Source: Ligula intestinalis (lineage: Eukaryota; Platyhelminthes; Cestoda; Diphyllobothriidea; Diphyllobothriidae). Taken from it: DNA of 64,000 bases. The translations under genes were made by a program, and so were the position numbers. The notes under the pieces were generated by a model. It was not told the origin of the DNA. It was given only the letters and a program-made list of their open reading frames with translations, and searched no databases. This document shows positions 62,390 to 64,000 of the stretch, in pieces. The stretch's first letter is position 1, and each line of letters starts with the position of its first letter. The DNA lies in NCBI GenBank assembly GCA_036362985.1, contig JAYGXS010000005.1, positions 1,027,257 through 1,091,256 on the forward strand. Direction: 5' to 3'.

Positions 62390-64000
62390 GCCCTTTATAC
62401 TTACTTGTACTTGTTACGGCTGTGATCATGCCTGATCTAGCCGGCCTCAATGATGTTACGAACGGTACCTCTCCATGCGTGGCGATTGGCGGCAGCGGAT
62501 CTCGAAAGCTCCACCCAGTCCCTTCTCCAGCGACGGAGGCCGAAGATAGAAGGTCCAAGAACTGCTTCCATATCTTGATGGACGGTGTCTAGCCAAGTCT
62601 TCAGTTGCCCTCCTCTTCGACGTTTCCAGGTGGGCTGCGGTGCCGGGTCGAGGGCAGCATAGGTAAGCTCGTGGGGCGGACGAAAAAGAACGTGTCTAAA
62701 CCACCTCAGTCGCCTTTCTTGAATGGCCTGAGATATCCTCGTGGCACGATCGCAGTAGATGCGAACTGTCTCATTTGAGATGAAGTCGCTATACTTAACT
62801 CGCAGGATCGTCCTCAGGCACTGGTGGTCAAAGACCTCCAGTATTCGCTCATCTTCAGCGCGCACAGCCCAGCATTTACATCCATAGTGGAGGACTGACC
62901 GGATGGATGCACGGTAAACACGAATCTTCGTGGCGATGGAGATGTCACGTCGGATCCATAGACGCTTTCGAAGGATTGAGAAAACCCAGCAAGCAGCATC
63001 AATACGGGAGACAATGTCGTCCTTGCTCTTCCCATTCGGTAGCAGCCTCGCCCCGAGGTATTTAAATCTGTCTACTTCTTCAAGTTGATTGCCATTAATC
63101 CCCAGGGGTGCCTTTTCCTGGTCAGGGATGGAGCTCGAGAATAACTTCGTCTTTCCGGAATTAATGGACATGCCTACCGACATAGCGATCTCATTGAACC
63201 GCGACACTACTGACTGTAGACCATCAAAGTTTGAGGCTAACAGCGCAATATCATCGGCGTAGTCAAGATCAGTAAGTCGGCGTCCGGGTGCAAGTTCAAC
63301 ACCGTCCTCTTCATGTAGGGCTTTGCCGAGAATCCAGTCAATGACGTAGTTAAACAGAATGAGCGAAAGGACGCAGCCCTGTCGGACACCAGACCGTATA
63401 TCGAACGACTGAGAGAGATTGTTGTGGACCAGGACTCGTGCGGTGGTAGACCGATAGCAGGCCTTAATCATCGCAATGAGTTTGGTCGGCATTCCATCCA
63501 GCTCCATTATTCGCCACAGGGACTCACGATGGATGGAATTGAATGCGGCGGCAAATTCGACGAATCAAACGGCCGTCGGTTGCTGGTAGCTATGGCGGAA
63601 TTCTAGAGTGCGCCTCAGTGTGAATATTTGATCCGCACATCCACGCCCAGCTCGGAATCCGGCTTGGTTGGGTCGTGTCCTGGAGTCACGTACAGACTGG
63701 AAGCGCCTGAGAAGAACAACAGCGAAGATCTTTGCAGCAACATCGATAAGACTTATGCCACGGTAGATCTTGCATCTTGTCTTATCTCCCTTCTTGTGGA
63801 CAGGTACAAGGATACCTGAGCCCCAGTCATCGGGAACAGTCTCTTCTCGCCACGCCTGTACAATCACCTCGTGGAGCTGAGGAGCCAGGGTGTCGACACA
63901 GGACTTGTAGATTTCTACAGGAATACCGTCCTCTCCGCGCGCCTTGTTGTTGCGTAGCCTCTGTATTGCATCGGTAACTTCGTCTTCGGAAGGGATGTCA
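62390..64000 (-). pseudogene. RTE-like LINE, ORF2 reverse transcriptase, one premature stop, 5' end outside window
   Basis: One minus-strand frame runs from the window edge (64000) to TAA at 62437, broken only by TGA at 63567-63565. Motifs in order: NNKARGEDGIPVEIYKS (fingers), VPDDWGSGILVPVHKKGDK, RGISLIDVAAKIFAVVLL, QAGFRAGRGCADQIF, a palm block AAAFNSIHRESLWR (usual D replaced by N), SGVRQGCVLSLILFNYVIDW, catalytic DYADDIALLAS at 63263-63230 and FKYLGARLLPNG. The C-terminal DISIATKIRVYRASIRSVLH and LRRWRRDWVEL segments are typical of the RTE clade. The 3' end near 62397 has an AAGTACAAGTAAGTA-type tail. The endonuclease lies beyond the window. Few lesions indicate recent activity. A 3'-end copy is at 1176-1535. 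Confidence 0.9.

Overview
This window is animal nuclear DNA, most probably from a flatworm and perhaps a tapeworm. The evidence is the mix of elements: CR1/Jockey-like, RTE-like and I/Jockey-like LINEs, Penelope-like elements with a GIY-YIG domain, a Ty3/gypsy element with the CsRn1-type Gag finger known from flukes, and Helitrons. Canonical GT/AG splice sites flank three exons of an NFAT-type gene. The species call is inference. There is no operon structure, no rRNA, no CRISPR array and no complete host gene. Two 10-N assembly gaps are present (4952-4961 and 59442-59451), each beside a tandem repeat.

Layout. 0-3 kb: a decayed CR1-like LINE (+) with an RTE 3' end (-) nested in it. 3.2-3.7 kb: a foldback element. 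4.1-9.0 kb: a longer CR1-like LINE (+) with ORF1, endonuclease and reverse transcriptase (RT), all frame-broken. 9.9-14.2 kb: two ~1 kb diverged inverted repeats around a gypsy Gag-protease remnant (-). 15.3-19.4 kb: a dead CsRn1-like gypsy element (-) interrupted by a palindromic SINE cluster and an oppositely oriented LTR end. 22.2-25.2 kb: a Helitron (-) with a recognisable 3' terminus. 27.7-28.7 kb: a CR1 3' fragment and a dispersed repeat. 31.8-34.9 kb: a Penelope fragment and a decayed CR1 LINE (-). 36.8-40.4 kb: an I-like LINE 3' copy and Penelope fragments with head-to-head inverted parts. 41.5-44.9 kb: a fairly young I/Jockey-like LINE (+). 45.5-49.8 kb: Penelope 3' ends, a foldback element and a tRNA-derived SINE. 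61-62.3 kb: a second Helitron (-). 62.4-64 kb: an RTE LINE (-) running off the window.

The only host-gene signal is on the minus strand between 48.2 and 55.9 kb. Exons at 55853-55645 and 50732-50603 together encode an IPT/TIG (RHR-C) domain of the NFAT family. A third exon at 48482-48247 encodes a second, diverged first half of the same domain with the same intron phases. This suggests duplication of a symmetric two-exon IPT module, giving tandem IPT domains, alternative exons or tandem paralogues. Its introns hold a 230-bp-arm palindrome, an inverted tRNA-SINE pair and a Penelope fragment.

The recurring theme is inverted-repeat architecture. At least six long inverted repeats of different origin occur in 64 kb, and all would be transcribed into hairpins if read through. 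Long stretches (25.7-27.7, 28.7-31.8, 51.5-55.2 and 55.9-59.4 kb) contain nothing I can recognise.
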